Source: Candidatus Falkowbacteria bacterium HGW-Falkowbacteria-2 (lineage in GTDB: Bacteria; Patescibacteriota; Patescibacteriia; Patescibacteriales; UBA12465). From it: a stretch of 9,937 nucleotides of DNA. The stretch is taken from positions 1 to 9,937 of the forward strand of contig PHAH01000025.1 in assembly GCA_002841655.1 (NCBI GenBank), given 5' to 3'. Shown one piece after another: positions 8,501-9,937 of this stretch (position 1 is its first letter; each line of letters starts with the position of its first letter). The notes beneath the pieces are model-generated. The model was not told where the DNA came from, made no database searches, and saw nothing but the letters and a program-made list of their open reading frames with translations. The position numbers and the translations under genes are program-made.

Positions 8501-9578
8501 GACGATATAAATCATTTAAATCAGAGGCGGCAAAACGACCACCATCAAGCGCCACCATCGGACGTAAGTCCGGTGGCACGACTGGTAGGGTGGTTAGAAT
8601 CATCCATTCAGGACGCAAGTTATTGTTACGGAAACTCTTAAGGAGTTTTAATCGCTTAACTAGCTTGTCGCGCTTAGAATCAACTGCGCCCTCAAGCTTC
8701 TCTTCAATCTTATCAATACTCTTAGTTAAATCGATACGTTCAAGTAAGCGACGAATAGCTTCGGCGCCAATACCGGCTTCGAAAATATGACCGAATTTCA
8801 AACTTAAATTCTGATACTGGTGTTCAGATAAGATAAGTAAAGGTTTAAGTTCCTTTAACTCCTTTGTAACCTGTGCGAAATCTTCTTCCAGGTTTTCAAT
8901 CTTTTCGTCGCGTTCGCGGGTAAGATCTTTTAAAGTAACGTGCTCTTCGCTCTTTTCAGCCTTTTCTACCTTCTCGCCTTTTTCAATCTTCTCAGCCTTC
9001 TCTAAAGCCTTTTCTTCTTTTGACTTAGGTTTCACCTCTCCCTTTTCCTGGAGACGTTTTACCTGCTGAGCAAAATCGTTTTCAATACTTTTGCGTTTTG
9101 ATTTATGCTCGCTCTTTATCTGTTCTAAGGTCGTCTCCTTTAAGCCCTCATCAACGTCAGTAACAATGAAGCTGGCAAAGTATATAACTTTCTCTAAAGA
9201 TTGAATACCGAGGTTGAGTAATAAGCCGATCTTCGAAGAGATGCCGCGTAAAAACCAGATGTGGGTACAAGGAATCTGCATTGAAATGTGTCCCATGCGT
9301 TCACGTCTAACGACACTGCGGGTCACTTCGACGCCGCACTTATCACAGACGATACCTTTATAGCGGATTTTCTTATACTTTCCGCAGGCGCATTCCCAAT
9401 CCTTGGTCGGACCGAAAATCTTTTCACAGAATAAACCGTCTTTTTCTGGCTTCTGCGTACGATAGTTGATCGTTTCCGGTCTAATCACTTCACCGTGAGA
9501 CCATGAAAGAATCTCCTCAGGTGATGCGAGTTTGAGACGGATAGCGTCGAAATCGCTAGTTTTGATTGGATTCAACAT
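5541..9578 (-). CDS. rpoC: DNA-directed RNA polymerase subunit beta'
   Basis: Complete 1345-aa beta' subunit; with beta it forms the active centre of the transcription enzyme. The N-terminal zinc ribbon has C63, C65, C78 and C81 with E. coli spacing. The catalytic NADFDGDQMA spans 550-559, with D552, D554 and D556 binding the catalytic Mg. RQNLLGKRVDYSGRSV (431-446) and NRAPTLHRLGIQAF (516-529) are conserved. The second zinc site is C880, C952, C959 and C962. The bridge helix/trigger loop segment, with QSIGEPGTQLTMRTFH (985-1000), is uninterrupted, so the large E. coli SI3 insert is absent. The protein is longer than the roughly 1200 aa of Bacillus because of an extra, largely charged segment at about 142-248 and another at about 1036-1160. 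The C terminus ends in EEKKK. The ATG is unambiguous (MLNPIKTSDFDAIRLKLASP is conserved in position), but the upstream bases TTAAAATATAT contain no Shine-Dalgarno motif. Confidence 0.99.
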   Translation of the reverse strand: MLNPIKTSDFDAIRLKLASPEEILSWSHGEVIRPETINYRTQKPEKDGLFCEKIFGPTKDWECACGKYKKIRYKGIVCDKCGVEVTRSVVRRERMGHISMQIPCTHIWFLRGISSKIGLLLNLGIQSLEKVIYFASFIVTDVDEGLKETTLEQIKSEHKSKRKSIENDFAQQVKRLQEKGEVKPKSKEEKALEKAEKIEKGEKVEKAEKSEEHVTLKDLTRERDEKIENLEEDFAQVTKELKELKPLLILSEHQYQNLSLKFGHIFEAGIGAEAIRRLLERIDLTKSIDKIEEKLEGAVDSKRDKLVKRLKLLKSFRNNNLRPEWMILTTLPVVPPDLRPMVALDGGRFAASDLNDLYRRVINRNNRLKQLIDLNAPEVICRNEKRMLQEAVDALIDNSARHTKTVTASTGQKRQLKSLADGLKGKQGRFRQNLLGKRVDYSGRSVIVVNPKLNLDQCGLPKIMALELFKPFIISQLIKREIVHNVRSASRYIEAGHDEVWDILEETVKEAYVLLNRAPTLHRLGIQAFKPILIEGKAIQIHPLVCTAFNADFDGDQMAVHVPLTKEAKHEAATLMLSSHNLLKPATGDPIVAPGQDIVWGTYYITLEDPKMKNIPDKDLQHFYDDSDALLAYDNGYAKLHEPVVIKLNGERIRTTIGRMIFNLILPEKLRYINEVVGKGKLKDLIRDSLRLYTEEETVKFIDNLKNKSFTFITKSGLSWGFGDLPSLPEKDRLIEEANKKVDIIQEQYEEGLLTESERLAKVIEEWTNTKDKVADVCKAGLADILPVYSMIDSGARGSWAQPVQILGMKGLVTSPSGAIIELPVKGNFKEGFGVLEYFISTHGVRKGLSDTALRTANAGYLTRRLIDVAQDVIVTEDDCGDKKGVTYNRVEADKTGEDFYKKITGRYLATDVDDEKGKAIYKSGDLITEEVAKDLKQKNVGILKLRSALSCHLHKGVCAKCYGWDLAYNREVKLGSAVGIIAAQSIGEPGTQLTMRTFHAGGVAGQDDITQGLPRVEEIFEARSPKKKALISDVSGSVKIDFAQKTIKDQDGKDIIVPNPQAKILSIVYRGKEAEKYYFSEKINEMKLATGMTAKDKKKLIVEVLVKDGDKVSKGTELFKVAAETVKAKNGGVIAVNDKYVSVAKEVDKVKEYSILKGTMLMVKDGDAVEKGTQLTEGSLDLRELYKLKGELETQKYIIREIQYVYSSQGQPLNDKHIEVIARQMFSRFLIKDPGDTAMLPGETVEAEVFEHANLTVKVPAKGDRLLMGITKASLTTDSFLSAASFQETPRVLIEAAVNGKIDFLEGLKENVIIGCLIPAGTGYKGKKVRDVYEPIQAQEEKKK
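8949..9002 (-). repeat. Six imperfect 9-bp tandem repeats encoding (EKx)6 inside rpoC
   Basis: On the minus strand six consecutive 9-bp units of the form GARAARNNN encode Glu-Lys-x triplets at RpoC residues 193-210, where x is A, I, G, V, A, S. The third base of the Glu and Lys codons varies between units (GAG/GAA, AAG/AAA), so the repeat is not a recent perfect duplication. It lies within the lineage-specific insert and is flanked on both sides by heptad-like charged helices. Confidence 0.9.
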
Positions 9579-9623
9579 ATATATTTTAAGGGTAAGTTGA
9601 TAAAGCCTTTGCCAGTTAGATAA

Positions 9624-9937
9624 TTATTCGCTATCTCCCTGGGTCTCTACGCGGTCATCGACTGCAATTATTTCCGGTTTGTCATGATCAAAACGTTCAT
9701 CCTTTGGCGTTTCAGCAATTTCTAGGTCGAGATCAGTTACAACCTCAGATGCTGGTAAGCCACCTCCGCCGCTTCCGCCGAGAAGTTCGACGCTAAGGCC
9801 TAAGCCTTTAAGTTCGCGGATAAGCACGTTGAATGATTCCGGTACATTTAACTTCTCAATTTCTTCACCCTTGATAATGGCTTCGTAAGCCTTACTGCGT
9901 CCAGGGACGTCATCAGACTTAATCGTCAACATTTCCT
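9624..9937 (-). CDS. rpoB: DNA-directed RNA polymerase subunit beta, C-terminal end (5' part outside window)
   Basis: The last 104 codons of the beta subunit are present; the frame is open through the right edge. EMLTIKSDDVPGR followed by KAYEAIIKGE and VPESFNVLIRELKGLGLSVEL is the conserved C-terminal region that contacts beta' in the assembled polymerase. The position directly before rpoC, 45 bp away with the same orientation, confirms it. After the conserved end there is a glycine-rich stretch (GGSGGGG) and then an acidic tail of about 42 residues with 15 Asp/Glu, longer than in E. coli, whose subunit stops shortly after the equivalent of LGLSVEL. The spacer to rpoC shows no terminator, promoter or Shine-Dalgarno motif, so the two genes are expected to share one transcript. 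Confidence 0.98.
   Translation of the reverse strand, partial: EMLTIKSDDVPGRSKAYEAIIKGEEIEKLNVPESFNVLIRELKGLGLSVELLGGSGGGGLPASEVVTDLDLEIAETPKDERFDHDKPEIIAVDDRVETQGDSE

Noticed and set aside
8371..8790. 139-codon plus-strand open frame inside rpoC
   Set aside because: It is antisense to a highly conserved part of RpoC (DLRP...LYRRVINRNNRL region) and has no support of its own.
9579..9623. Possible promoter or attenuator between rpoB and rpoC
   Set aside because: The 45-bp spacer is A/T-rich near the rpoC start (TATATAT) but has no paired -35/-10 boxes and no stable hairpin with a T run.
1..9937. Recoded TGA (code 25, as in Gracilibacteria/Absconditabacteria)
   Set aside because: No gene needs TGA read as glycine: RpoC, GT2 and MurJ motifs are complete with ordinary codons, and stops are TAA.

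Overview
The window is one continuous minus-strand block. It holds the 3' end of rpoB, a complete rpoC, an intrinsic terminator, and then a tightly packed five-gene envelope/glycan cluster that runs off the left edge inside a murJ-like gene. I see no convincing plus-strand gene, RNA gene, mobile element or CRISPR array. The standard bacterial code fits: no gene has an in-frame TGA, and all six stop codons visible in the window (rpoB, rpoC and the first four cluster genes) are TAA. The sequence is moderately AT-rich by eye. The divergent but complete RpoC with a lysine/glutamate-rich insert, the start codons without Shine-Dalgarno motifs, the very short intergenic gaps and a TPR-tailed GT-C enzyme suggest an uncultured Patescibacteria (CPR)/Parcubacteria-like bacterium. 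That placement is an inference from protein style, not a phylogeny.

Right part (about 5541-9937): rpoB (C-terminal 104 codons only) and rpoC form the usual rpoBC pair with a 45-bp spacer. RpoC has every expected catalytic and zinc-binding motif, plus two extra segments relative to the Bacillus protein. One is a coiled-coil/charged insert of about 107 residues near the N terminus, the other a segment after the trigger loop with barrel-sandwich-like repeats. RpoB ends in a glycine-rich linker and an acidic tail.

Middle (5435-5540): a strong hairpin terminator follows rpoC and is followed at once by a TATAAT -10 box, so the downstream cluster is probably its own transcription unit.

Left part (1-5434), in transcription order: an exported, single-anchor, beta-rich protein of unknown family; a 68-aa protein with two membrane segments; a DPM1/DPG-synthase-like family 2 glycosyltransferase without membrane domains; a multi-spanning GT-C protein with a C-terminal TPR domain resembling eukaryotic TMTC O-mannosyltransferases; and a MurJ-family flippase homologue. 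Gaps are 1-2 nt or overlaps, so these genes are probably co-translated. The set reads as a possible lipid-linked sugar pathway: the GT2 charges a polyprenyl phosphate at the membrane, perhaps held there by the two-helix protein. The GT-C enzyme would then transfer the sugar outside the membrane, with the exported protein as a possible acceptor. The MurJ homologue lacks two of the cavity arginines needed in E. coli MurJ, so its substrate is uncertain. This pathway is the main hypothesis from the window and is not proven by it.
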